Positions 37,465 through 49,198 of a stretch of DNA of 64,000 bases are shown here, piece after piece. A model generated the notes under the pieces. That model saw only the letters and a program-made list of their open reading frames with translations, was not told the DNA's origin and did no database searches. The stretch comes from Tillus elongatus (Eukaryota; Arthropoda; Insecta; Coleoptera; Cleridae): contig OZ023270.1 of NCBI GenBank assembly GCA_964006375.1, forward strand, positions 78,364,891 through 78,428,890. The letters run 5' to 3'. Both the position numbers and the translations under genes were made by a program. Position 1 is the first letter of the stretch, and the number at the start of each line of letters is the position of its first letter.

Positions 37465-38140
37465 AAAACATTTAGGGAAACTTGGGAATAATTTCTGCAA
37501 GAGCACGTTCCCATCTCTTATTTCAGGGGATGAAATTGTTTCTACCGCCCTGGGCAAGGCTGAATTTTTTGCCTCGTTGTTAGCCGGCAATTCTACTCTC
37601 AAGCCACCTCCAAATGTTCAACCACCAACAGTCCCCAATGTCGCGCATAAAATGACTGATATCATTTTCAAAACTAAAAAGCTACGAAAGATGCTCTCTT
37701 CTCTTAATAACAGGAAAGCCTCTGGCTTTGACGAGATCCCAGCAATTGTTCTCAAAAAATGCGCACCAGAACTTGCTCCTGTCCTGACTCGTCTGTTTCA
37801 GACATCTTACAATTGGCATATTCCCTAGTAACTGAAAAACTGCTCGAGTACGACCCGTCCGCAAGAAAGGATCCAAAGTGCTTCCTAGCAACTACAGGCC
37901 TATTTCTCTCCTTTCAGTCGTCTCTAAAGTGATGGAAAAGTACATAATACACCGAATTACTAAAATTCCTTGAAAAACACAGTCTAATCCACGACAGGCA
38001 GTATGGATTCCGTCAGCGCAGGTCAACTGCGGACTTCCTTTCTTTGTCACCCATTCTTTGAACAAGGCTATGGAACTACACGGTGACCCTACACTCACCC
38101 AAACGAGGCCAACCCTTGCCCACCGACGTGCCGTTGGTGA

Positions 38141-38181
<41 letters not shown>

Positions 38182-38560
38182 TAGATATCTGCACGGGCAC
38201 TGCTCAGTGGAGCTTTCTTCCATAGTTCCTCCACCTGCTGCCCCCAACAGATCTACCAGGGAAACAGAGCGAATGCACTCTTTTACTGTCCAGGCCTCCA
38301 GACATAGAACATCTTGTTATGCCCGCTCTTTTGTCCCGAGGACTTCCAAGTTGTGGAATTGCTTGCCGGCACATGCTTTTCCTTCTCCTCCGAACCTTCA
38401 AACCTTCAAGTCCAGAATTAACAAGTTGCCTCTTTCCTCCTTGTTGACACCCACGTACGATAGTATTTAGGCTAGATAGATATTAGATTAGATATTTTAT
38501 TTATGGACTCGTATGTGTTTTACGCTGATGATTTTTTCCATACTACTTTACTTGACCTGA
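37465..38560 (+). mobile_element. LINE family J, internally deleted copy 5
   Basis: It starts within the region before the reverse transcriptase (GDEIVSTALGKAEFFASLL), then KASGFDEIPAIVLKKCAPEL, KKGSKVLPSNYRPISLLSVV and MELHG near 38080. A deletion there joins straight to DPTLTQTRPTLAHRRAVGD, followed by a (CT)n tract read as SLSLSL, RYLHGHC, and the C-terminal block to about 38465. The YADD core is lost. The 3' tail differs from other copies, ending in a TGACC repeat near 38547-38565. Confidence 0.85.
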
Positions 38561-39217
38561 CCTGACCTGACCTGTTCTACATAAATAACGTATACCAAAG
38601 TACTAATAAATATATGTCAATGGCTATGTCTATGTCTATATCTATAAAATTTTAAACTCTTATTAAACCTAGTTTTGAAATTGTAAATAAAGAAAAATAT
38701 CAGTTACATTTTGAACTATATCTAGTTACGTATGGTAAATTCTTCTAAAATTCAACTTTTGTCTCATTTGGTCATCTCTGTATATCTTGTTAATTTTTGA
38801 GTGTCGACACTCCAAATTCTCAACCCCATAAAACTCAGATAACACATTGATATCTATATAGGTCAAACAGCCAGATGTTTCTTAAAACGATTACAATAAA
38901 CGAGAACACTGTTAACAAATCACAATAAAAATCTGTTGACTGGTGTCTCATTATGATAATTTATTGTATTATAAACAGAATTAACAAGCAATTGTTAGAT
39001 AATTTGCACTTGCATGAAGATAATGCAAGCATTCAATTATTCTAACTTTCATAGATGAATGCTATCTTTCAACTTATGCACAATGCAGATGCATACATTA
39101 TTGTAGTCTCCTTGATTCAAAGAAATTTATTTCACAGGTTACGCTATATAGGTGTTCTATAACTATGGAACAAAAATACAGCTTGGGTAGTTATTAAAAT
39201 TGTCACCCTGTAAATCC
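38561..39217. other. Unassigned AT-rich intronic DNA
   Basis: No gene or recognised element seen. Confidence 0.45.
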
Positions 39218-39705
39218 GAATGTAGATTGTGCATTGTTTAATGAGTCGTGTATGCCTTTAGCCTCTGAGCGCTGCGACTCCACTCCTCCAAGGTCTTTGA
39301 GCCTTTGCAGAATTGAGCCGCGCTGTTCCTGCAGTTTTCACCTTACCCATCTTCATAAGATGATACCTTATTGGGGAGTGTCCTGCGAAAAGTCCTGTGA
39401 TTATTCTCAAGTTTTTTCTGTTTAATCCAAGAACCCGTTGTCTATTGATATGGTGATGAACCGTTTTGCCTGCCGTAGGCCTGGCGTTTTCCTCCAGAAT
39501 GACAGCATTTGGGTGCTCTCCCAGGTATCAAGTTCTTTTCTTACATCCAAAATAGAATGGTGTTGTTGTAGCCTTTTTGCAAGGCTATCTGCTTTCTTAT
39601 TTCCTTCAATGCCTTGATGCCTTGGTACCCCCATCAAAGTTACTTTGTTGTTAGTAGACAGTTGCTTCAAGCATATGGAGTAGCAGACTGTCATCAGTTA
39701 GAAAT
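39218..39705 (-). mobile_element. RNase H LINE fragment, 3' part
   Basis: Minus strand 39694-39422 encodes the end of an RNase H domain (VTLMGVPRHQGIEGNKKADS, with the conserved His and the GNxxAD motif). After a frame change comes NLRIITGLFAGHSPIRYHLM near 39400-39340, the C-terminal zinc-knuckle region of R1/LOA/I-type LINEs. Truncated upstream. A piece of the same family is at 32525-32600. Confidence 0.75.
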
Positions 39706-40578
39706 TCTACAGGCGAAATACACACAAGTTCGATATTATGACATGGAGCGAAGAATACTTCTACAACTTACTTAGCACACTGGCAAAAATTAAGCAACAG
39801 AAGCAAAATGAAGAACCAGATCTAGTTAATTTCACGGGAGAAAATATCATAATCGACGAAATAAAAATCGAAGAACGATGACTATAAAATTCTTCAACAT
39901 TATTTTGCATGTGTTTATGTTGTCACTGTAGGCAACTGATATAAGGTATGCCCTGACCGCCCTTTCAAAGTGGTTCCCAGAATCAATCACTTTAAAGAAA
40001 ACCTGCTATAGATTAAGTTAACAATTTAAAATTGAAGTTAAAATTGTATAATTTTAAATAGAGATTTTGTAAAGCCTTTTACTAATATTGAAAATTTAGT
40101 TAAAGTGGCTGCTTACTTCTTCTGGGTTGATTTTGACCAAAAGCTTAAATTTTTCAGATTTTTGTACAAAATTCTGACACTTTAGATCGATAACTTTTAG
40201 TTCGGTATCTCGATATTACGGCAAAAACATATTGTTAATGCTGCTGATGAGTTTAAAAACCCTGGTAAGGAATTTTATCTCATTAACAAACAAGAGCTAT
40301 TAATAGCTTAAAACATAAACAGTGAGAAACATGTTATTTTGTCAATGTTGACAATAAATCACTTATCATTGATTTTTAACTGAACTTCAAAATAAGTCTT
40401 ATATTGAAAGACTCATAAATATATTAATATATAGGTATCTGGCCACATAGGTTGATTTGTCGTATTTGCATGCCCTGCTTCAAAAATAAGTCGGAGCCTA
40501 ATGCTTCTTGTTTTTTATCTACTATTTATCGTTTAAATTTGAAAGAACAAAAAAATATTATAGATTTTACTCAGACAA
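39706..40578. other. Unassigned AT-rich intronic DNA
   Basis: No gene recognised. Confidence 0.45.
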
Positions 40579-40714
<136 letters not shown>

Positions 40715-42637
40715 GGGTGGAGCATTGAAAACGAAACAGACTGATTTGCGCCCAGAGATATTTTTTTTAAGAAACGCTGAAACACGTCAATTTTAATATT
40801 TAGGGGGACACAAAACTCAACTTTGTTACATCTACCCCTTAAGGGTGGTGATAACAACCCTTATATTCTAAATGGGGAACATGGGTTGAGTGTTACATCA
40901 TTTGAAAGCTCTTTCTTTTTTGAATTCAGCACACTAATTTTTTTGGAAGTTTTATCAACTCGTTTAAAAATTATTCACAGTTGAAGATGCAAAAACGCAT
41001 TTCACTCATTCCGATAAGAAATGTGCTGATAGTCAATGTTTTGTTGGTTTGTAAAGAAAAAATCGACTATCAGAACATTTCTTATCGGAATGAGAGAAAT
41101 GCGGTTTATTATTTCAGTTTATCAGTCGGTTTGATACTTGATAGTACTACCGAAAATTAGTTTCACAATGGTGGATTCTGTAGAAGAAAGAGTTGAAATA
41201 ACTACTCTTTTTTTCAAAAACGATGACTGTGCCAATCGTACCGCAAATTTGTTTAATGAACGACATCCGAACAGACATGTTAACAGAAAATACATTCTGG
41301 AGTTAGTTGCAAAGTTTCGACAAAGTGGTTCAGTAGCCAAAAAAAAACGGGATCGTGAACGTGAATTTCCGGTTAGAAATGAGACTACTGAGATTGAAGT
41401 CTTAGGACAAATTGCTGCAGACCCAACTTTGAGCACGAGAAAATTGGCCACTGTTTCAAACATCAAAAGAATAACTATTCAGCGAATATTGAAGCATCAT
41501 AAATTTCACCCGTATAAAATTCATCTTGTACAACAACTGAATGAAGATGACTTTGATCGGCGGCTGGAGTTTTGTGAAGTTATGACTGCACGAATAGCTG
41601 ATAATGGGAACTTTCTGTTTAATATCTGTTTTTCAGACGAGTGTACGTTTTTATTAAACTCTACAGTCAATCGTCATAATTGTCGTTATTGGGCAGATAA
41701 TAATCTAAGAAATTTTCACGAAGTCCACACTCAAACTCCACAGAAATTGAATGTCTGGACTGGCTTTTTTGAGACAGTTTAACCGGACCAATTTTTCTTG
41801 ATGGCACTTTGAGTGGCGAAACGTATTTGGAGTTACTAGAAGATATTGTTTAACCTCTACTAATTGACATTGTTGAAAATGATGATCGCTTTCAAGAAAA
41901 TCAATTAGTGTTCCAACAAGATGGAGCTCCTCCGCATTTTTCACAACGTGTTAGGGAGTTTTTGAACAGAGAGTTTCCAGAGCACTGGATTGGGCGTAGA
42001 GGTGCTATTGAGTGGCCCCCTAGATCACGGTATTTAACTCCTTTAAACTTCTTTCTATGGGGCCATTTAAAGAGTAGAATTTTCGCAACAGAACCGGAGT
42101 CCCTGGAAGAATTACGACGACGCATTGTTGAAGAATGTCGTCTAATAACTCCACAAATGCTCCAGAATGTCAGAGCTTGTTGTGAACAAAATTTGTACTT
42201 TTGTATGGAAGCTGGTGGTCAACAATATGAACACTTGCTTAACTGAATAAACATTTTTGAACGTTTGGTTTTGTTTTTTAGTTGTTTTTTTTAACGAAAA
42301 ATTGACTAATTAGTGCATTTCTTATGACAATGAATGAAATACGTTCTTACAACTACTCCAACTGTGAATAATTTTTAAACGAGCTTATAAAACTTCCAAG
42401 AAAATTATTGTGCTAAATTTAGAAAAGAAAGAGCTTTCAAATGATGTAACACTCGATTCATGTTCCCTATTTAAAATATATGGGTTGTTATCACCACCCT
42501 TAAGGAGTTGATGTGACAACGTTGAGTTTTATGTCAAAACATGTCCCCCGCAATATTAAAATTGGCTTGTTTCAGCGTTTCTTTAAAAAAAAATTCTCTG
42601 GACGCAAATCAGTCTGTTTCGTTTTCAATGCGCCACC

Positions 42638-42640
<3 letters not shown>
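40715..42640 (+). mobile_element. Mariner-like element M1 (DD41D type) with long terminal repeats
   Basis: Terminal inverted repeats of about 330 bp: left GGGTGGAGCATTGAAAACGA onward, right ending in the inverse near CAATGCGCCACCATG. Total 1926 bp. An extra inverted copy of the innermost repeat segment (about 41062-41104, TTTCTTATCGGAATGAGAGA) lies between the left repeat and the start codon, so the leader can form a ~40-bp hairpin (40999-41104). Flanked by TA on both sides. Sister copy M2 is at 60497. Confidence 0.9.
41168..42246 (+). pseudogene. M1 transposase (DD41D), inactivated
   Basis: The start MVDSVEERVEITTLFFKNDD begins an N-terminal helix-turn-helix pair; KLATVSNIKRITIQRIL is the second. 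The first catalytic Asp is in NICFSDECTFLL near 41630. Frame is lost by a 1-base deletion near 41771, with a stop at 41851. The rest is open from 41908: FQQDGAPPHFSQRVREFL (second Asp), then PPRSRYLTPLNFFLWGHLKS, where the third catalytic Asp is Asn; the sister copy has SPDLTPLDFFLWG. Forty-one residues separate Asp 2 and position 3. About 345 codons overall, the usual size. Dead in cis; its ends might still be mobilised. Confidence 0.9.

Positions 42641-42730
<90 letters not shown>
42641..42730. repeat. (TA)n array right of mariner M1
   Basis: Pure (TA)n continuing the array interrupted by M1. Confidence 0.95.
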
Positions 42731-42734
<4 letters not shown>

Positions 42735-43360
42735 AATTATAAAAAAAATATTAAAAAGATGCAAATCAATTTTTATGGACAGCAACTTCTTAAATTGTTA
42801 ATGTTAACTAATAATTTTTTTTATTTATTACAGAAATTACTGCAAGTAATTTCAGATCATACCTAAAGTAAAAACACTGTTAAATTATTTTTACGTATTT
42901 CTTCTTCAGCAGTGTCCCTTCAAAAGAACAATTTAAAAAATGAATGGTTTCTTAATGGCCTTTACTTGATTTCTTTTTGTCGAGAAAAAGTTTGAATCAG
43001 ATAAAAAAATACTAAGAACATCATTTAGTTCAGAAGACTCACTTGCATCCTTCTGCCTTAATTACCCATTTGTTACCAAAGATGAAACTTAATATTGAAT
43101 ATCCAGAGGTTAAACATTTATCTGGACTTAACACAAAAATTTCCAATCCAGGACAATTTTCCAGAAATTATTAAAGTTAAAACCAGAAATTGAAAACCAA
43201 AATTCCAAGATGAAAATTGGATGACGAAAGGTTATGCAATTTAATTTGGCAACTAATGCCCGACAATTTAATTTGTAGCAGTTGCCCAAGAATTTTATTT
43301 GGACATTCTTACCCAAAAATTTTTATTCGTCAACACCTGCCCAACACCTCTATAATTAAG
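42731..43360. other. Unassigned AT-rich intronic DNA
   Basis: No gene or recognised element seen. Confidence 0.45.
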
Positions 43361-43361
43361 A

Positions 43362-44643
43362 TACCTTCTTCTTCTTTGGGTGCCATCTCCACTAATGGAG
43401 GTTAGCGACTACAACAGCAAACTCCTCTCTATCCTCCGCCGCTCTCATCAAGTCCTCAAAGCCCAGACCTGTCCAATATCTTATGTTTCTCAGCCATGAC
43501 AGTTTCTTTCTGCCTACACTTCTTTTCCCCCCTCTAGTTTACTTTTAATTATGAGCTGGGGGATATAATATTTGCGATTGCGCAATACGTGGCCCAGATA
43601 TGCTGTCTTCATCTGCTTGACAACCTGAAGAAGCTTTCTGCCTCTGTTCACTCTGCGTAAGAACTCTTCAGCTAGCACTCTTGCTGTCCATGGTATTTTT
43701 AGTATGCGCCGATAGACCCACATCTCGAAAGCTTCCGGTTTATTCATGCTCGTTATTTTTAAGGTCCATGTCTCTACTCCATATAGAAGGACTGACCATA
43801 TGTAGCATTTTGCTAACCTTAACCTTAGGTTTATGTCGAGATGCGAATAGCAAAGAAGGCTTCGTATTTTTGTAAAGTTGCTTTTGGCTTGTGCAAGTCT
43901 GGCATTTATTTCTTTTTCTAGGTTTAATTGGCTGTCTATCCAGCATCCCAAGTATTTATAATGGTTGAGCTGTTGTAATATGTTATTATTTATAATGAAG
44001 GGTATAGGTACATTCTGTCTCCTCTACATTACCATTATTTTAGTAGTCCTCTCGTTGATCCGTATTCCAAATTCCGAACATGTCTCATTTAGCTGATCTA
44101 GAATATTTTTTAAGCCGGATCCGTGTCTTCCATTAATACGGTGTCGTTGGCGTATCTAATAGTGTTTATCCGAACGCCATTTACTTTTATACTTTCATTA
44201 ACTTTCTCAAGAGCCTTTTTGAACAGAAGCTCGGAATACAGATTAAACAACATGGGTGACAATACGCATCCCTGTCTTACTCCTTTCCCAATATATATTC
44301 TGTTAGAAGTTTCGCCCTCTATTCGAATTTTGGCCACTTGGTACCGGTGTATGTTTTTGATTAATGTTAAGCTCTTGCCATCTAGAGCTATATTTCGTAA
44401 GGCGTCTATCAAATTCGGATGCTTCACTGGGACGAAGGCCTTCTCAAAGTCGACAAAACAGAGAAAGATGTCCCTGTGTTGATCGTAACACTTCTGGCAC
44501 AACGCTTGTAGGCTAAACAGCGCTTCTCTTGTCCCCATACCACTCCTAAAACCGAACTGATCATGTCCTATCTCCGCTTCGCATCTTCTAAATAACCTGT
44601 TATGTAATATTTTTAATAGTATCTTAAGGGCATGGCTCATAAG
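43362..44643 (-). mobile_element. RTE-type LINE, 5'-truncated
   Basis: Minus strand 44640-44110 is reverse transcriptase: GHDQFGFRSGMGTREALFSL, FVDFEKAFVPVKHPNLIDAL, GVRQGCVLSPMLFNLYSELL and IRYANDTVLMEDT. Two catalytic signatures are damaged: the usual YADD reads YAND, and AFDxVxH reads AFVPVKH. After a frame change the C-terminal part runs to 43514 (GCWIDSQLNLEKEINARLAQ, LYGVETWTLK, YRRILKIPW). The 3' end lies near 43362 beside an AAGAAGGTATC-like terminus. The closest group by these motifs is RTE; the endonuclease is missing. Confidence 0.88.
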
Positions 44644-46040
44644 ACTTATATTTTTTATAATTAAGAGATAATACTTTAAAAATTTTGAAGTTCATAAAAG
44701 GTAACATTTTATGACTCACCATCATTCCTGATGAGACTTTATTACAAAGTTCCCAAATACAAATTTATCAGCTTTCATTGCAAAAATTATTTTATGTAAC
44801 TTTTTCAAATGTCTCTTAAATACTGTTTAACTCAGTAAATTTAATTAATAAAAATGGTAGAAGATTTATAAATAAAAAAAATGTAGTAACGAAACTGGAG
44901 TATCGCTACAATTAAAAAGTAAAAAAGCAGACAAAGAGAAGAGCTTATGGAAAAGCTGGTCCAATTGATAAGATGTGGAAGCTTCAGTGAGATGAAAGCG
45001 ACTGCGTGGTTGACGACAAGACGACGACGCATTTAATGATGACAATGATATTTGCAGCTCACGATAAAATAATCCAAAACTTTCCAATACATTATATCGC
45101 CTGGACTGTCGTTTTCAATACCTACTACGTTTTCTATTACACTTGTTTTTAATTATCAAAACAATCTAGTCGCCAATAAGGAAACGGTAAAATCCAAGAA
45201 CAATTTTCCGCGAATAGATGTAGACACATCGTCACAAGTGTAGAATACAAAACAAATGAAGACATGTGTCATCCATAGTTACTTGATCCGTAATGAAACC
45301 ATTTCATTGTAGATGTTATAACATTATATCTTTATTAATTATGATTTATGGGTGTAATAATAGCATATTTGTACATTATAGATCGCATTAAGCAGTTGTT
45401 GGCAACAATGTAATGGATAAAAATGTGGTTGACATTTACATTAATTTCAAGACAATGAGGCGTTTTTTTCTCTCTAACGATTATAATTTAAATAAATTAC
45501 TTTCGCTATCGTCGCAAACGAGGTGAATTCGATATGAAAAATGCCGGGAATCTTTTATTGATAATTTAATTGCAAAACATTTTATTTTAATTGGATTAAA
45601 GAATGTTTTCTGCTCTAATTGCCAAATTTTAAGCACTTTACAATTCACAAATAAATTTTAAATTTCTTAGTGAAAAAATGGTGGCAAAATATGTTCACGT
45701 AAAACCGCAAAAAATTAAACGTAAAGCTTTTGTGATAGAAAGTAGAAGTTTTTGTAATAAATACATTTCAAATAGGTATATTATTTTAAATATCAATAAG
45801 AGAAGAAGATCAACAAATGTGGATAGTGGGAAAGCTAAAGAAAAACTAAGATTTTGATAATTTCCAGTAGTTACGTGATATTCAATTACTGGGTGGGCTC
45901 AAAAATGTTGGAACAACTTCGTTTAAAAATCATTTTTTTATTTATAAATAAAACCGCAGGGACTTTTCAATTTTAGCAAATTTTCATAAAGAAAGTTTCG
46001 CATATAGATAGGTGACAAGTTTCGAATATTTTTTTCTAGA
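44644..46040. other. Unassigned AT-rich intronic DNA
   Basis: No gene recognised in 1.4 kb. It may include original intron. Confidence 0.45.
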
Positions 46041-46053
46041 ACTTGTATGCATT

Positions 46054-46562
46054 TTAGGTTGCAAGGTAGTCATTGTGCCTTATTACTTTCAAAGCTTCAA
46101 AAAGGGCAAGTTCGCGCTTGTCGTTATAAAAATGTAGTGGCACTATGAAGTTATTTACTGTGGGCGTATGTTGAGTATCGAGAATATGTTTTGCAAATGT
46201 AGATTTGTCGGAGTATTTATATGTGCAGACATGTGGTATTAAATCTTCTAGAAGTCTTTTAGAAGTTTGGGCAATATAGATTCCGTTACAATGTGTACAA
46301 CTTACTTTACAAATTCCAACTTTTGTCAAGATACATGATTTATTTGCGCGTTATGTAGCAAGTCACCCCTTGTGTCGTAATATTTATAGGCTACCTTTTT
46401 ATTTTTACTGACGTTTAATATTTTTGAAATTTTTTCTGAAACTTTTCTAAAATAAGCCATCGAAACATATTTGTTATCTTTTTTGTCTCTAATATTTGGA
46501 TAAATTAAATTAAGCGCTAATTTATACTCTATGTTTACCATGCTATCTATTATTTTTCGCAA
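46054..46562 (-). pseudogene. Penelope-like retroelement, C-terminal GIY-YIG endonuclease fragment
   Basis: Minus strand 46562-46326 encodes a linker ending RGDLLHNAQINHVS. After a frame shift, 46329-46054 gives KVGICKVSCTHCNGIYIAQT, then STFAKHILDTQHTPTV and DKRELALFEALKVIRHN. This is the GIY-YIG nuclease domain at the C-terminus of Penelope-like elements; the GIY part is intact but YIG reads YIA. The reverse transcriptase is absent. Family role: endonuclease-assisted retrotransposition. Confidence 0.85.
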
Positions 46563-47462
46563 AAAAAAAATATTTGGAAATCTGCAAATAAAAGGTATTT
46601 AGAAGAGTTAAAAACCTAGAAATAATTATGGGTAAGTTTTCAATTTACTTAGAATATTTTGCATAATTCGCTGGCACAGTTGTGATACGGTAGTATAGAC
46701 AAGTCATACGTGGCACAACATATTTGAGATAATAATCACCACATGGATCAAGAAATTCTGAAGCGTATTAAAAATACTAGACAACCAGCGAAGTTATATG
46801 TGTACGAAAGTATTTATATTTCTAATGCAGTAAAAAATAGAAGTTTCCTAAACTGAGCTCCGCCATTGATTTATAGCCCTTTGCTTACACTCTCTCTTTG
46901 ACATAGAAGATATTCCGAAAAAGTTATAACAGAAGTTCAAAAACCTCGTCCGGCAATCAAAATACAACACACAGAAAATTTCCCGGGGATTTCGTCTCTC
47001 TCTTTATCGGTCTTTACCTAAGACGTAGTATAAAAGGTGATGTTTGGTTGTAAGTAGTTTAGAATTTTTCATCCTGTGATGACGATAACTTTCTTAGTAA
47101 AACGACCGTCATGTCTTTAAAAATGTGTTGTCGTGAATTGGGTTCTGCAAGTGTACTTATGCGTTGAACTCAGGACAATTAAGAAAAAGACGTTGTAAGC
47201 ACTAGTTAAACAAGGATGGGAATAAGAATCTCGGCAGTGGCATCACTATCTTGCATTTGACATAAAATATGGGCTTTAGGGAAACTAATTCACGTTCATT
47301 TCTAGATTTTTTCTCTGCTAGTGATTTTCTTAATAAAAATTTGCTAAACATTTTTCGATCACTACAAAAGTCGGTGATATTTTTTCCCTCAGGGCTCGTC
47401 CGCGACTTTGCCGCCCCGAAAGCACTGCAGCCTTTGACTTATTGTGCATGCCCTTAGTCTTT
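46563..47462. other. Unassigned intronic DNA with a composite-repeat trace
   Basis: 47265-47355 (GGGCTTTAGGGAAACTAATT to the AGTGATTTTCTTAAT hairpin-like end) resembles the 3' end of the (TA)n composite repeat. The rest is unrecognised. Confidence 0.5.
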
Positions 47463-48480
47463 TTACTTCACCCATTCCAAAATCAATGTGGATTGAACTA
47501 GTCTGCACAGCGATTGGTAGGGTGAATTTTTATATTGCTCTGTCTCCGGTCTAGACTGACCGTAGATCAGTTGTCTTTTGCGGTTCAGAGCTTTATACTC
47601 GCACAAGATGTGATGCGCTGATTCCTCCCCCTCGCCGTAGAGCCTGCATGCGAGGTCTACCTCGAACCGCCCCATTTTATGCAGGTGTTTCTTGACGACC
47701 ATGTGTCCTGTCCAGAGACCTGTTATGTTTCTGAGCTGTCCTCTGCTAAGATTTAGCAGCTCCACAGCTCTCTTTAAACTGGGTTCGTCAATTACTGACT
47801 TCCCATGTCTGAGCCCTAGACAATCTGCCCAGTACACATTGTGTTCGTTTCTGACCCATGACTTAATGGCTCCCCTGGCCGTGCACTTTGTAACGCCCAG
47901 AACCGGTTCTGGACCCATAAATGGTTCTGTTGACCCTCCCTTCGCGAGACTGCCAGATTCTTCATTGCCTTTGACCACCGAGTGATCCGGCACCCAGATG
48001 AGGGTGACCTCATTCTGTCCAGCCAGGTCGCTCGTCTCGTCTCGGCACTCACTCACCAGCCAGGAATTTACCCGTGGACTATTTAGGGCATTAAGGGCTG
48101 CCTGGCTGTCTGTGGATATGAGGTTTTGCTTGTTGGTGTAGCCCCTCCTCTTGTTCCCCCGCACACAGTGCAGGATGGCGTACATTTCGGCCTGAAAGAC
48201 CGTTGCATGGGCTCCGAGGCAAATACTATGACTTACCCTCGGTCCTTCCGAATAAACACCTGCCCCCGTCCCACGCTCCCCGCCGGATCCGTCCGTGAAC
48301 CAGACGAGTGAGCCCCGTGGTATGGCCGGCGTCTCCTCCCGCCATGCCTCGCGGTCGGGGATTTGCACTGCAAAGTTGTTTTCCCTGCACATTCGCGGGC
48401 TCGCGAAGTCTGACCTCATTTCATGCATGGACTCCTTCACGGTCTCCTGAATTGTGCAGTGGCCCCTGAAGCCTGGGTTG
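47463..48480 (-). mobile_element. R1/LOA/I-like LINE, C-terminal RNase H region
   Basis: An open minus frame of 325 codons (48440-47463) continues a few codons upstream. It holds an RNase H domain: SLVWFTDGSGGERGTGAGVY (first Asp), AEMYAILHCV (Glu), ISTDSQAALNAL (Asp) and LIWVPDHSVVKGNEESGSLA (His replaced by Asp before the SVVKGN loop). A C-terminal knuckle follows: NITGLWTGHMVVKKHLHKMG and HHILCEYKALNRKR. The four-residue catalytic set looks mostly present. Upstream reverse transcriptase is missing. It is open but 5'-truncated at a foldback. Confidence 0.88.
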
Positions 48481-48546
48481 ATCTTCAGTCTACCATTGCA
48501 GGCTAGTCTGTAGGCTGAAGATCAACCCAGGCTTTAGGGGCCACTG
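48457..48546. repeat. Foldback: 32-bp inverted repeat at the LINE's truncated end
   Basis: The left arm 48457-48488 (CAGTGGCCCCTGAAGCCTGG onward) and the right arm 48515-48546 are inverted copies with one mismatch and a 26-bp loop. Pairing continues imperfectly outward to about 48441 and 48563. The right arm duplicates LINE sequence in inverse orientation, 180 bp before the T-box exon acceptor. Confidence 0.92.
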
Positions 48547-48728
48547 AAAAATGCAGGAGATCCCGATCGGTGCTATTAAGACTACGACAGAATGTTAATA
48601 CAGCAAATTTATATGCTCTAATTGGAAAAAAACTAAAATTTTTAATAAGTACAAAAAGTAATGTAAACTTTCTGGTTATTTTTATTTTCATATCATGTGT
48701 TTTTATTTGTTTCTCTGTTTTGTTACAG

Positions 48729-48805
48729 ATAACGCAATTAAAAATCGACAATAACCCCTTTGCTAAAGGATTCAGAGATACTGGAGCAGGCAAAAGGGAA
48801 AAAAA
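48729..48805 (+). CDS. bi: T-box exon, end of the T-box domain
   Basis: It encodes [20 protein letters not shown] and GKREKK, the C-terminal end of the T-box domain including the [13 protein letters not shown] helix found in all T-box proteins. It is 77 nt, phase 0 in and phase 2 out. The acceptor is TTTGTTACAG at 48719-48728 and the donor GTAAGT at 48806. It joins in frame to AYQNEK from the previous exon and, through a split Lys codon, to the 63250 exon. GAGKREKK rather than the GNGRREKR of vertebrate Tbx2/3 supports the insect bifid orthologue. Confidence 0.95.
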
Positions 48806-48849
48806 GTAAGTATCTATAATGTTTAATAATATATTTTCATTTCTAGTTG

Positions 48850-49198
48850 ACTTATATACAGAGTGTGAATTTTTATCGGCTCCCTGCGATTATATATGTT
48901 ATGGTTAGAGCAATAAACGTGCTTAAAATAGTAGAAACGTTCATCTTTTTACTCTTATTCCAGAAACTGTTTCAGGTCTGTTAAATTTTGAACAGTTTCG
49001 AGATAATTTGCTACAAAATAACACAAATTAAATAGGTTTACAAAACCTACACCAAACCCAGCCATTTTAAGCACTTCTATTTCTCACCTTCTAGCAATTC
49101 AACCATTACCTTCAGTTATCAGAAATATCTGCCATTCTGGAAGCCTTTTGAACTATAATTTTGTTAAAACAATCCATTTTCGCTAAACTATTTAAATA
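48850..49198. other. Unassigned intronic DNA
   Basis: Nothing recognised between the exon and the next element. Confidence 0.45.
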
